Assembly: GCF_018224955.1 (NCBI RefSeq)
Contig: NZ_JAGTUU010000002.1
Coordinates: 62,001-126,000 of the forward strand
Direction of reading: 5' to 3'
From: Thetidibacter halocola
GTDB taxonomy: Bacteria > Pseudomonadota > Alphaproteobacteria > Rhodobacterales > Rhodobacteraceae
Length of the DNA: 64,000 bases
Both the position numbers and the translations under genes were made by a program. The notes beneath the pieces are model-generated. The model saw only the letters and a list, made by a program, of their open reading frames with translations, searched no databases and was not told the origin of the DNA. Positions 25,601-34,884 of this stretch are shown piece by piece. The number at the start of each line of letters is the position of its first letter. The first letter of the stretch is position 1.

Positions 25601-25692
25601 GATCTTCCTCGGGTTAAGGACAAAGCGACGTGCACCTCTCTCAAGATGCACGTCAGCCTCTTACACTGTACCGGGACAGATTGGCAATTCCG

Positions 25693-26349
25693 TCACGCGC
25701 GGTTTCGCCGCCGCGAAACAACCGCACCCAATCCGAGCGCAGACAACAGCAACAAGCCAGCGGCCGGCAGCGGCACTGCAGATGCCGTAACGAGCGACTG
25801 GCTTTGAGGAGTTCCGACAGCTTCGAAGAAGGACAGGTTGTAGCGCTTGGGGCCCGCGTAGGTTTCGGCATTCGCCAGGTAAACGGCGGCACCCGAGTTC
25901 ACCGCAGCGGACGAACTCGCCCTGAAGGTTCCGGCTGTCAGGTCCCAGTCGCTGTCGTAGATGGTATTCCACAATGCCATCTGGAAGGCGGCGCTTTCAT
26001 CGGCTGTATCGATATTGGCGCCGTAGTTGGCATCGAACACGTTCTGCAGACGACCAAGAGAGCCCGCCAGGGAGTTGAAGGACCAAGGGGCCTTGGTCTG
26101 CTCATATTCAGAGCTGTTCAGCAGCCTCCTCGTGATGTCGAGACAGTAGGCAAGGAACTCGTCGACACCGTCAGACATCTTGAATGCGCCCGCGCCCGCC
26201 GGGTTGAATGCAGGCGTAACGGGGGTCGTCTGGAACTGAACCGTGCGAAAGCCGTATGCCGAACCTTCAAAACTCAGCGTTGCCGCCTGCGAAGATCCGG
26301 AAAAAAAGGAGGCGGCCAAGAAGACCGACAAGGAAAAATATTTCTTCAT
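25693..26349 (-). CDS. VPLPA-CTERM sorting-domain surface protein with a possible thioester domain
   Basis: This encodes 218 residues: a signal peptide (cleaved near SQA-AT), a body of about 160 residues and a C-terminal VPLPAAGLLLLSALGLG helix followed by SRRRNRA. That tail is the VPLPA-CTERM signal recognised by exosortase-type enzymes. The body has AYCLDI (Cys near residue 68) and AAFQMALWNTIYD (Gln near residue 121), resembling the Cys/Gln pair of internal-thioester adhesion domains; this is pattern inference. It lies between leuC and leuD on the same strand, with its own promoter-like sequence. The ATG at 26349 has GGTGAG just upstream; an ATG at 26361 is the alternative. Confidence 0.82.
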   Translation of the reverse strand: MKKYFSLSVFLAASFFSGSSQAATLSFEGSAYGFRTVQFQTTPVTPAFNPAGAGAFKMSDGVDEFLAYCLDITRRLLNSSEYEQTKAPWSFNSLAGSLGRLQNVFDANYGANIDTADESAAFQMALWNTIYDSDWDLTAGTFRASSSAAVNSGAAVYLANAETYAGPKRYNLSFFEAVGTPQSQSLVTASAVPLPAAGLLLLSALGLGAVVSRRRNRA

Positions 26350-26385
26350 CCCACTCACCATGAAGCACAGATCACAATCAAGGAA

Positions 26386-26413
26386 AGCGTATCACTACCC
26401 CTGCCCGAGTCAA
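26386..26413 (-). promoter_or_regulatory. Promoter-like sequence of the VPLPA-CTERM gene
   Basis: On the minus strand, TTGACT (26413-26408), a 16-base spacer and TACGCT (26391-26386) lie about 36 bases before the start codon. The -35 matches 5 of 6 consensus bases and the -10 is weaker. It suggests the surface protein gene is expressed independently of leuC. Confidence 0.4.
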
Positions 26414-26530
26414 CGATCAGGGCAAGAGAAGGGCTTTAAAGTGTCGTTTGACGCCATCGCTTAAAAGGATCCGTCCGCAAACGGCAGAATTGTTCCACCT
26501 GCGAAACAATCTGCTGAGTTCAATACAACT

Positions 26531-26568
26531 TTTGCGGCAGTCCGGGTCAAACCCCAATCTGCCGCAAA
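26531..26568. terminator. Inverted repeat downstream of leuC, possible terminator
   Basis: TTTGCGGCAG (26531-26540) and CTGCCGCAAA (26559-26568) form a perfect 10-base stem; an inner GGGT-CAA-ACCC can also pair. It begins about 16 bases after the leuC stop. There is no T run on the leuC strand (a T5 follows on the plus strand), so it may stabilise the 3' end rather than terminate by itself. Confidence 0.45.
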
Positions 26569-26584
26569 CCTTTTTCAGACCGCG

Positions 26585-27991
<1,407 letters not shown>

Positions 27992-28201
27992 CGGTCCTCT
28001 CCCGTGATTTGACGATGGCGGGGAATGGGGGTGCGGATCGGGCGCTGATCACGTCCTTAGGCAGGCACGCACCGTGTGGGTCGCACCGAAGAACCGTTCG
28101 CGCAGGCGGGCACGGTCGCCGATATCCAGCATCTGTTTCATGCGCAGCCTCATATATCGCCGGAGCGAGTCTCGCAAGGCGGAGCCCGCGCCGGGCGCAG
28201 G

Positions 28202-28624
28202 TCAGCCCGCGTCGATCTGCTGCTGCCATCCGTCAGTCAGCCCCAGCCAACGGGCTGCCGTGTCGACCTCTTCGAAAACCGCGATCCGCAGGCGCGGATA
28301 ACCCGAAAGGTTGCCCTCGATCATCCGGGCGATGCCCTGCCCCAGGGTGCCCGGCCGCGCCACCAGCGCCATTCGGAACACCACGGTCTCGTCGAGGGCG
28401 GCGGCCTCGATCGCCCGGCGCACCAGCGGCACCAGGCGACGCAGGCGTTGGGCGCTCAGACCCGAGGTCTCGACCTCGCGCAGGTCCGAGATCATGCGCC
28501 ACATGCCCTGGTGCAGCAGCGCGGCAAAGCCGCTGTGAAGGAAGCGAAGAAGGTCTTCAACCTGCGGGGACTGGCCCGCCGTGAAAATGACGAAGCCCTG
28601 CTCGGGCACGCCCCTGATGTTCAT
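28202..28624 (-). CDS. Hypothetical SpoIIAA/STAS-like protein
   Basis: This encodes 140 residues from an ATG at 28624 (GGTGG upstream). The pattern of MNIRGVPEQGFVIFTAG, WRMISDLREVETSGLS, VVFRMALVARPG and a C-terminal IAVFEEVDTAARWLGL resembles SpoIIAA-like/STAS-like folds, where the last helix often reads DLxxAxxWLG. The family assignment is tentative and no catalytic residues are seen. It is divergent from a tiny ORF and the MscS gene. Confidence 0.6.
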   Translation of the reverse strand: MNIRGVPEQGFVIFTAGQSPQVEDLLRFLHSGFAALLHQGMWRMISDLREVETSGLSAQRLRRLVPLVRRAIEAAALDETVVFRMALVARPGTLGQGIARMIEGNLSGYPRLRIAVFEEVDTAARWLGLTDGWQQQIDAG

Positions 28625-28940
28625 TTTCCACCCAATGGAGGACCGGCCCGGGTCGCGGGATCGCTTCGCAAATGGGAATGCAGGGCCGTACATTCAATGG
28701 CGGGGCGGCGCCCGCACACGATCGGAGCGCGGCGTCATTCGGCGCGCCCTTGCCAGCCATGCATCCGGGCCCGACCGAAGGCGCCGCACGATCCGGCGCC
28801 GCCCCGATTTCGCTGCACAGGAACTGGGCGGCGTTAAAAAAAACCGGTCCGCAGCGCCCCTGCGACAATTCTGTCGCATTGAAAATGATCCGGTCAGCCC
28901 CTTTTTACCGTAAACCTGAAAAACAGTTTCATAAGGTATC
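28625..28940. other. Divergent intergenic region, no gene seen
   Basis: These 316 bases lie between the STAS-like gene (minus) and the small ORF at 28941 (plus). They include an A8 tract (about 28835) and an AT-richer stretch just before 28941 that probably carries the plus-strand promoter (TTGAAA near 28877 is a -35 candidate without a clear partner). Frames crossing it have no protein-like composition. Confidence 0.4.
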
Positions 28941-29063
28941 ATGCACAGCACGCTGAACAGGATCAATCTGGCGCTCATCGCGGTCCTCGTGGCCGCGGCC
29001 GCCGTTGCGCTGCCTGCCGGCCTGGAGCCGGTCGGGCCCAGCCTTGCCCACCTCGTTCCCTGA
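28941..29063 (+). CDS. Small single-helix membrane protein (40 aa)
   Basis: An ATG at 28941 with AAGG 5 bases upstream opens 40 codons. The peptide has a basic start (MHSTLNR), a hydrophobic helix (LALIAVLVAAAAVALPA) and a short tail ending AHLVP. It lies 58 bases before the mscS gene on the same strand and may be co-transcribed with it. No family is recognised. Confidence 0.5.
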   Translation: MHSTLNRINLALIAVLVAAAAVALPAGLEPVGPSLAHLVP

Positions 29064-29121
29064 CGGGGTTGCCCGCACCTGACGGGAATGCAAGTCTTGG
29101 CGAAATCGCCAGGACGCAAGA

Positions 29122-30465
29122 ATGAATCCGGACACATCCGCGGCCACGGCCGAAATGCACACCGCCTTCCTGTCGCTGCTGGCGCAGGCAGAGGCCGCTC
29201 TGGCGACGGTGCTGCGTCCCTGGATGGGCTACCAGGTGGCGATCGTCGTCGCGCTGTTCCTGGTCGCGTCCCTGTCGGCCCACTTCTTCCGCGCGCGCTT
29301 CGACACCTGGTTGCGGACGCGCGAGGGTTGGCCGAAATGGCGCCTGCGCCTCGGGCTGATGGTGAACCGCCGGATGCGGATGATCGTCTTCGTCGCGCTG
29401 ATCTGGCTGGTCTACTCGGTCATGCGCGAGGTCACATGGCCGTCGCGCTCCTACCTGCTGGGGATCGTGGCGAACCTGGCGACCGCCTGGCTGTTCATCG
29501 CCTTCGCCACGCGGTTGATCGTGAACCCGCTGCTGCGCGCCCTGGTGCGCTACGGCGCCTGGGCTTGGGTCACGCTGTCGATCCTGAACCTGACGGACGA
29601 GGCACAGGGCCTGCTGGACGGCATCGCGTTCACCATGGGCGACACGCGCCTGTCTCTGTGGCTGCTGATCAAGGCCATCGCCCTGCTGACGGTGCTGATC
29701 GCCGGGGCGCGCTTTGTCACCACGGCGGGCGCGGCCAGCATCCGCCAGAACGACGACATCAGCCCCTCGATGCAGGTGCTGGCGATCAAGGCGATGCAGG
29801 TGGTGCTGTTCGGCGCGGCCTTCTTCACCGGCCTGAAATTGGTGGGCGTCGACCTGACCGGGCTTGCCGTGCTGTCCGGCGCGATCGGCGTCGGCCTGGG
29901 CTTTGGCCTGCAAAAGGTTGTTTCGAACCTGGTGTCGGGCATCATCATCCTGCTCGACAAGTCGATCAAGCCCGGCGACGTCATCAGCCTGGGTGATACC
30001 TTTGGCTGGATCGCCAGCCTGGGCGCGCGCTATGTCAGCGTGGTCACGCGCGACGGCAAGGAATACCTGATCCCGAACGAGGACCTGATCACCGGACAGG
30101 TGGTCAACTGGTCCCATTCCAACGAATTCGTCCGTCTGGACATCTTCTTTGGCACCGCCTATGGCGACGACCCGCATCTGGTGCGCAAGGTCGCCGTGGC
30201 GGCGGCGAAAAGCGTGCCGCGCGTGCTGTCGGACCGCGCGCCGGTCTGCCACATCGTGGGCTTCGGCGACAGTTCGGTGGACTACATCCTGCGTTTCTGG
30301 ATCCGCGACCCGACAGAGGGGCTGACCAACATCCGCGGCAACGTCTTTCTGGCGCTGTGGGATGCGTTCAAGGACAACGGCATCTCGATCCCGTTCCCGC
30401 AGCGCGAGGTGCGCATGCTGCGCGACCCGGCAGAGGCGCAGGCGGCCGCTTCGGCGCTGGACTGA
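29122..30465 (+). CDS. MscS-family mechanosensitive channel
   Basis: This encodes 447 residues. Several N-terminal helices precede the MscS core: VLSGAIGVGLGFGLQKVVSNLVSGIIILLDKSIKPGD (pore helix and hinge, about residues 250-290), then GWIASLGARYVSVVTRDGKEYLIPNEDLI (beta domain) and a C-terminal alpha/beta domain ending IPFPQREVRML. It forms a pressure-relief channel in the inner membrane. Extra helices make it longer than E. coli MscS (286), like YbdG/YnaI-type relatives. AGGA lies upstream of the ATG. A strong inverted repeat follows the gene. Confidence 0.9.
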   Translation: MNPDTSAATAEMHTAFLSLLAQAEAALATVLRPWMGYQVAIVVALFLVASLSAHFFRARFDTWLRTREGWPKWRLRLGLMVNRRMRMIVFVALIWLVYSVMREVTWPSRSYLLGIVANLATAWLFIAFATRLIVNPLLRALVRYGAWAWVTLSILNLTDEAQGLLDGIAFTMGDTRLSLWLLIKAIALLTVLIAGARFVTTAGAASIRQNDDISPSMQVLAIKAMQVVLFGAAFFTGLKLVGVDLTGLAVLSGAIGVGLGFGLQKVVSNLVSGIIILLDKSIKPGDVISLGDTFGWIASLGARYVSVVTRDGKEYLIPNEDLITGQVVNWSHSNEFVRLDIFFGTAYGDDPHLVRKVAVAAAKSVPRVLSDRAPVCHIVGFGDSSVDYILRFWIRDPTEGLTNIRGNVFLALWDAFKDNGISIPFPQREVRMLRDPAEAQAAASALD

Positions 30466-30567
30466 ACCGGTTTTCCTGTATGGACACGGGCGCCCGTTAA
30501 CAAGCTTTTAGCGTTCCGCGGATTAGCGTCCAGCCGAGGGAATCGCGGTTCCCTTACGTCTCTCCGG

Positions 30568-30596
30568 GGCGGACGGCATGGTCAGGGCCGTCCGCC
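30568..30596 (+). terminator. Inverted repeat after mscS, probable terminator
   Basis: GGCGGACGGC (30568-30577) and GCCGTCCGCC (30587-30596) form a 10-base-pair GC-rich stem with a 9-base loop, followed by TCATTCCCCT. The T run is poor, so it is called on the stem. It lies in the 367-base gap 30466-30832 before the thiolase gene; that gap otherwise shows no supported gene. Confidence 0.55.
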
Positions 30597-30832
30597 TCAT
30601 TCCCCTGTATTGGATGTCGACAGGCGGCTCACTCCGTGTCGCGTATGCTCGTGCCGATGGGTCGCGCCGTGCACCGTATCGCTGCCACCGAAACCCCGGG
30701 CCGCAGATTCACCGGACAGGTCGGTTGTGCTTGCGCCGCATGGCCGCAGCGCGCCCCCTGCGGCGGTGCGTCGGGCTGACAAGCGGTGCGCGCCTGCGCA
30801 TAGTCGGGCAAAACCATTCCCGGAGGGACAGA

Positions 30833-32011
30833 ATGAGCGAAGACATCGTTATCCTGAGCGGCGCACGCACCGCCATCGGCACCTTTGGCGGCAGCCTCGC
30901 CGGCACCCCGCCCATCGATCTGGGCACCGCCGCCGCCAAGGCCGCGCTGGAGCGCGCCGGGGTCGAGGGCGGGCAGATCGGCCACGTGGTCTTTGGCCAT
31001 GTCATCAACACCGAACCCCGCGACATGTATCTCAGCCGCGTCGCCGCCATGCAGGCCGGCGTGCCGGACACGGCGCCCGCGATGAACGTAAACCGGCTGT
31101 GCGGTTCCGGCGCGCAGGCCATCGTCTCGGGCACGCAGGCGCTGATGCTGGGCGATTGCGATTTCGCGCTGGTGGGCGGCGCCGAGGGCATGAGCCGCTC
31201 TCCCTACATCGTCCCGGATCAGCGCTGGGGCGCCAAGATGGGCGACATCCGCACGCTGGACATGATGCTGGGCGCGCTGAACTGCCCGTTCGGCACCGGC
31301 CACATGGGCGTCACCGCCGAGAATGTCAGCGCCGAGCACGACATCAGCCGCGAGGCGCAGGACGCCTTCGCGCTGGAGAGCCAGAAGCGCGCCGCGGCCG
31401 CCATCGCCGATGGTCGCTTCAAGGAGCAGATCGTGCCGGTCGAAGTGCGGGTGAAGCGCGACATGGTCCCCTTCGACACAGACGAGCACCCCAAGGCCAC
31501 GACGATGGAGGCGCTGGCCGGGCTGCGCGCGGTGTTCAAGAAGGACGGCAGCGTGACGGCGGGCAACGCCAGCGGCATCAATGACGGCGCGGCGGCGCTG
31601 GTGCTGGCGCGGGCAGGCGCGGCGGAACGGGCCGGGCTGAAGCCACGCGCGCGGATCATCGGCTATGCCCATGCAGGCGTGCGCCCCGAGGTCATGGGCA
31701 TCGGCCCAATCCCGGCGGTCGAGGCGCTGCTGGCGCGCACCGGCCTTTCGGTAGGCGATTTCGACGTGATCGAAAGCAACGAGGCCTTTGCCGCGCAGGC
31801 GCTGGCAGTGAACAAGGCGCTTGGCCTCGACCCCGCCAAGGTGAACCCGAATGGCGGCGCCATCGCGCTTGGTCATCCGGTGGGCGCAACGGGCGCGATC
31901 ATCACCGTCAAGGCGCTGTATGAGCTGGAGCGGATCGGCGGCTCGAAGGCGTTGATCACCATGTGCATCGGCGGCGGTCAGGGCATCGCCCTTGCCATCG
32001 AACGCCTCTGA
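30833..32011 (+). CDS. Thiolase family acetyl-CoA C-acetyltransferase (beta-ketothiolase)
   Basis: This encodes 392 residues. The active-site Cys is in NRLCGSGAQAIVSG (about residue 89), the His is in NPNGGAIALGHPVGATGA (about 349) and the second Cys is in TMCIGGGQG (about 379). The start is SGARTAIGTFGG. It catalyses acetoacetyl-CoA formation or 3-ketoacyl-CoA thiolysis; biosynthetic (PHB-type) and degradative roles cannot be separated here because no phaB or fad genes are adjacent. The ATG at 30833 follows GGAGG; the longer upstream frame lacks a ribosome site. Confidence 0.92.
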   Translation: MSEDIVILSGARTAIGTFGGSLAGTPPIDLGTAAAKAALERAGVEGGQIGHVVFGHVINTEPRDMYLSRVAAMQAGVPDTAPAMNVNRLCGSGAQAIVSGTQALMLGDCDFALVGGAEGMSRSPYIVPDQRWGAKMGDIRTLDMMLGALNCPFGTGHMGVTAENVSAEHDISREAQDAFALESQKRAAAAIADGRFKEQIVPVEVRVKRDMVPFDTDEHPKATTMEALAGLRAVFKKDGSVTAGNASGINDGAAALVLARAGAAERAGLKPRARIIGYAHAGVRPEVMGIGPIPAVEALLARTGLSVGDFDVIESNEAFAAQALAVNKALGLDPAKVNPNGGAIALGHPVGATGAIITVKALYELERIGGSKALITMCIGGGQGIALAIERL

Positions 32012-32016
32012 CCTGT

Positions 32017-32039
32017 AGGGCGGGGTCGAACCCCGCCCT
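32017..32039 (+). terminator. Hairpin after the thiolase gene
   Basis: AGGGCGGGG (32017-32025) and CCCCGCCCT (32031-32039) form a 9-base stem with a 5-base TCGAA loop, 5 bases after the thiolase stop. No T run follows. It may be a rho-aided terminator or an mRNA-stabilising hairpin ahead of the small membrane ORF. Confidence 0.5.
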
Positions 32040-32058
32040 GCCCGATGCCGGACAGACG

Positions 32059-32229
32059 ATGAGCCCTTTCCTGGGGTCCAGCCGATTTGTCATCCTGATC
32101 GTCGTGCTGGGCGTTCTCCTCCTGGCCCAAGCGGTGACCCGGGACGGGCAGCGCGACCTGATGGGCTTAGGCATCGGCATCGTGGCGCCGACGTGGTTTC
32201 TGGACGCCAAGGCGGGCAAGGACAAGTAG
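32059..32229 (+). CDS. Small membrane protein (56 aa)
   Basis: An ATG at 32059 opens 56 codons. The product has one hydrophobic helix (FVILIVVLGVLLLAQAV), then RDGQRDLMGLGIGIVAPTWF and a lysine-rich end (KAGKDK). The composition fits a single-pass membrane protein; no family is recognised. The ribosome site is poor. It is convergent with pbpC across a structured element. Confidence 0.45.
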   Translation: MSPFLGSSRFVILIVVLGVLLLAQAVTRDGQRDLMGLGIGIVAPTWFLDAKAGKDK

Positions 32230-32316
32230 GCGCCTTTGTTGCAACCGGGCTTGGGGCTCTGCCCCCGCCGCGCCGTGCGCGGCTCCCCGGGATATCTTCA
32301 GCCAGACGAAGGCGCC
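32229..32316. repeat. Structured intergenic element between convergent genes, copy 2
   Basis: Outer arms GGCGCCTT (32229-32236) and AAGGCGCC (32309-32316) enclose a GGGGC-TCT-GCCCC hairpin (32253-32265) and a GCCGCGC-CGT-GCGCGGC hairpin (32267-32283). CCCCGGGATATCTT and GCCAGACGAA follow. The block order matches the reverse complement of 4502-4562, with different but compensating stem bases. It fills the whole gap between the small membrane ORF and pbpC, so it probably serves as a two-way terminator. Confidence 0.55.
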
Positions 32317-32317
32317 G

Positions 32318-34333
32318 TCAGCGCAGTTCGACCGAGACCCGCCCCGACTGCCCGCTTGCGTCGATGACCGACAGGGTGGCGAAGCCCGGCCCGGGCAGCG
32401 GCGCGAGGAAGGCGCGGTCGCGCAAGCCAGTGGCCAGCACCCGCCCATCCGCCAGCAGCGTGAAGGGCGGCACGCCGCCGCGCAGCTTGACCGGAACACC
32501 CGCCGCATCGGCGATCAGCGCGGCGCCGTCGGGCGGGAAGGTGACGCGCAGCCCCTCTGTCTGCGCCGCCGCGCCAAAGCGTTGCAGATGGGCGGGCAGC
32601 TGGGCGTGGCCCGTCAGCAGGGTCTCGGGCGGCGGCGGGGCCAGCGGTACGTCGCGACCCCTTGCGCGGCCCAGCGCCTGGAACAGGAGCGGCGCGGCAA
32701 GGTCACCGCCAAAGGCGCCGGGCACCGGCGTGCCGTCGGGCCGACCAATCCAGACACCCGCCACATGCGCCCCGTCCCAGCCCAGCGCCCAGGCATCGCG
32801 GTGCCCGTAGGAGGTGCCGGTCTTGTAGGCGACCTGCCCCGGCCTGCCAGCGCCGGGTGGCGGCGGAAGCTGCGACAGGATCTGACCAAGATGCCAGCTG
32901 GCGGCGGAGGACAACACGCGCGCACCCGGCGCGACGGGCTGCTTGCGCCAGTGCAGCGGCACGGCCTGCCCGCCCCGCGCAAGCGTGCCGTAAAGCTGCA
33001 CCAGGTCCTCGAGCGTCAGGCCCACGCCGCCCAGCGACAGGGCAAGGCCGGGCGCGCCGCCTTGCAGGGCCGGTTCCAGCCCCGCCACCCGCAGGGCCGC
33101 CATCACGTTCGCCGGTCCCATCTGGGCCGTCAGCCGCACCACCGGCACGTTCAGCGACAGTTGCAGCGCCTCGCGCACCGGCACCTCGCCGCGAAAGACC
33201 CCGTCGAAGTTCTGCGGCGTGTAGCTTCCGAACTGCACCGGCGCGTCGAGGATCAGTGTCTCGGGATGCGCCAGCCCCCGGTCGAAGGCGAGGCCATAGA
33301 CCAGCGGCTTCAGCGTTGATCCGGGCGATCGCAACGCCCGCGTCATGTCGACGAAACCCTGACCCTGTGTCGCGGCATAGTCCGGCGAGCCGACCGAGGC
33401 GAGGATTTCTCCCGTCGCGTGATCGGCGACCACCACCGCCATCGACAGGCGCGGATCGCGCCCGGCCATGTGGCGCCGCACCAGGTCCTCGAGCCGCGCC
33501 TGAAGCCCGGCATCCAGCGTCAGGTCATGTCGGCCCGGCCCCTCGGCCAGGGCGAAGTCGGCCAGGTGCGGGGCCAGTTGCGGCATCGGGTGGCGGCCCA
33601 GCGGCGCGGCGTCGCGGCGGCTGGCCAGCGCCGTCTCGGAATCCAGAATCCCGGCCCGCACCATGCGATCCAGCACCCGGTCGCGGGCGATGCGCGCGGC
33701 CTGCAAGTGACGGTCGGGACGGCGGCTTTCCGGCGCTTGCGGCAGGGCGACCAGCAGCGCGGCCTCGGCCGGGGTCAGGCGGCGCGGCTCCTTGCCCAGC
33801 CAGATCAGCGAGGCGGACCGCAGCCCCTCGACATTGCCGCCATAGGGCGCAATCGCCATGTAGACTTGCAGGATCTCGGGTTTAGACAGCCGGCGTTCCA
33901 GCGCCAAGGCCAGCCGCACCTGCCGCAGCTTGCCATGCCATTCTCCGGTCGGCCCGTCCTCGAGCAGGCGGGCGACCTGCATGGTCAGCGTGCTGGCCCC
34001 CGACACGACCCGCCCATGGCGCAGCGCCTGCCAGCCGGCGCGCAGCGCGGCGACGGGATCAACGCCGGTGTGATCGAAGAACCGCCTGTCCTCGTAGGCG
34101 ACCAGCATCCGGGTGAACAACGGATCGACCTGGTCCGCCGAGAGCGCCAGCCGCCAGATCCCGTCATCGACCGTGTAGGCCCGCAAGAGGGCGCCGTTTC
34201 GGTCGCGCATCTCGGCCCCGGTTTCCTGCACCAGCACCGGCAGGGGCGTGGCGTCGATCCAGCGGTCCAGCGCGTCGCGCCCCGCCGCGACCGACCAGAG
34301 GGCCACCACCAGCGCCAGCAGGGCGCGGGTCAC
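32318..34333 (-). CDS. pbpC: Penicillin-binding protein 1C
   Basis: This encodes 671 residues. An N-terminal membrane anchor is followed by a GT51 glycosyltransferase domain (VAYEDRRFFDHTG near 78-90, STLTMQVAR, a KPEILQVYM-type helix) and a transpeptidase domain (SPGSTLKP with the catalytic Ser, SLNVP as SxN, YKTGTSYG as KTG). A C-terminal beta domain of the BiPBP_C type follows. The GTG at 34333 forms a GTGA overlap with the upstream gene, so a longer ATG frame that runs back through that gene was rejected. PbpC is the usual partner of a bacterial alpha-2-macroglobulin, which is encoded two genes upstream. Confidence 0.93.
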   Translation of the reverse strand: MTRALLALVVALWSVAAGRDALDRWIDATPLPVLVQETGAEMRDRNGALLRAYTVDDGIWRLALSADQVDPLFTRMLVAYEDRRFFDHTGVDPVAALRAGWQALRHGRVVSGASTLTMQVARLLEDGPTGEWHGKLRQVRLALALERRLSKPEILQVYMAIAPYGGNVEGLRSASLIWLGKEPRRLTPAEAALLVALPQAPESRRPDRHLQAARIARDRVLDRMVRAGILDSETALASRRDAAPLGRHPMPQLAPHLADFALAEGPGRHDLTLDAGLQARLEDLVRRHMAGRDPRLSMAVVVADHATGEILASVGSPDYAATQGQGFVDMTRALRSPGSTLKPLVYGLAFDRGLAHPETLILDAPVQFGSYTPQNFDGVFRGEVPVREALQLSLNVPVVRLTAQMGPANVMAALRVAGLEPALQGGAPGLALSLGGVGLTLEDLVQLYGTLARGGQAVPLHWRKQPVAPGARVLSSAASWHLGQILSQLPPPPGAGRPGQVAYKTGTSYGHRDAWALGWDGAHVAGVWIGRPDGTPVPGAFGGDLAAPLLFQALGRARGRDVPLAPPPPETLLTGHAQLPAHLQRFGAAAQTEGLRVTFPPDGAALIADAAGVPVKLRGGVPPFTLLADGRVLATGLRDRAFLAPLPGPGFATLSVIDASGQSGRVSVELR

Positions 34334-34884
34334 GGAACGGCCTCCCACAGGCCGGGATAGCCGGTGACAAAGCCGTGTTCGTCCACCTCGAGATACGCGG
34401 CGAATCCGGTTTCCTCGGCAGCGTAATGGACGTATCCGCCGCGTTCGCGCCGGTAGCTCTGGTGCAGCGGGTCCAGCAGCGGCCCGGGCACGCGCAACCA
34501 GGCGGCACAGGTGCGGATCGTGCCGACCTCGGGCAGGCGACGGATCGGCATGAGATTGGTCGCCGGGGTAAAGCCCAGGTCGACATCGGTCGCGCCCCGC
34601 AGGTCGGGTTGCGGGGTGTCGTTCAGCGTCCAGTCCGCGCCGTTCCGTTCCAGCCGCAGCGCCACCGCGCCGCCGCCCTGCGTGCCGCTGACATCGCAGG
34701 ACAGCGTGTGCCAGCCCTCGTCGCAGCGCACAACGTAATCCAGCGCCGCCCAGCCGGTCGCATCGCGAAAGCGCGCGTGGCCCACCAGCATCCAGCCGTG
34801 ATCCATCATTGCCAGGCGACACTTGTCCTCGCCGTCGCGGTCCAGCGCGCGCCAATGCGCCGTGGCGACGGTCTGGCCGGTCAT
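34330..34884 (-). CDS. Putative glycolipid-binding domain protein (DUF1089-like)
   Basis: This encodes 184 residues. The family pattern is visible: DYVVRCDEGWHTLSCDV, GADWTLNDTPQPDLRGATDVDLGFTPATNLMPIRRL and a C-terminal LEVDEHGFVTGYPGLWEA. There is no signal peptide, so it is probably cytoplasmic. Function is unproven in the family. It is embedded between the macroglobulin and pbpC genes with 4-base overlaps on both sides, which is unusual for the yfhM-pbpC pair and implies co-translation. Confidence 0.8.
   Translation of the reverse strand: MTGQTVATAHWRALDRDGEDKCRLAMMDHGWMLVGHARFRDATGWAALDYVVRCDEGWHTLSCDVSGTQGGGAVALRLERNGADWTLNDTPQPDLRGATDVDLGFTPATNLMPIRRLPEVGTIRTCAAWLRVPGPLLDPLHQSYRRERGGYVHYAAEETGFAAYLEVDEHGFVTGYPGLWEAVP

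Noticed and set aside
30578-30832. N-terminal extension of the thiolase frame
   Set aside because: The extension begins within a terminator-like hairpin and shows no thiolase homology; the ATG at 30833 has GGAGG.
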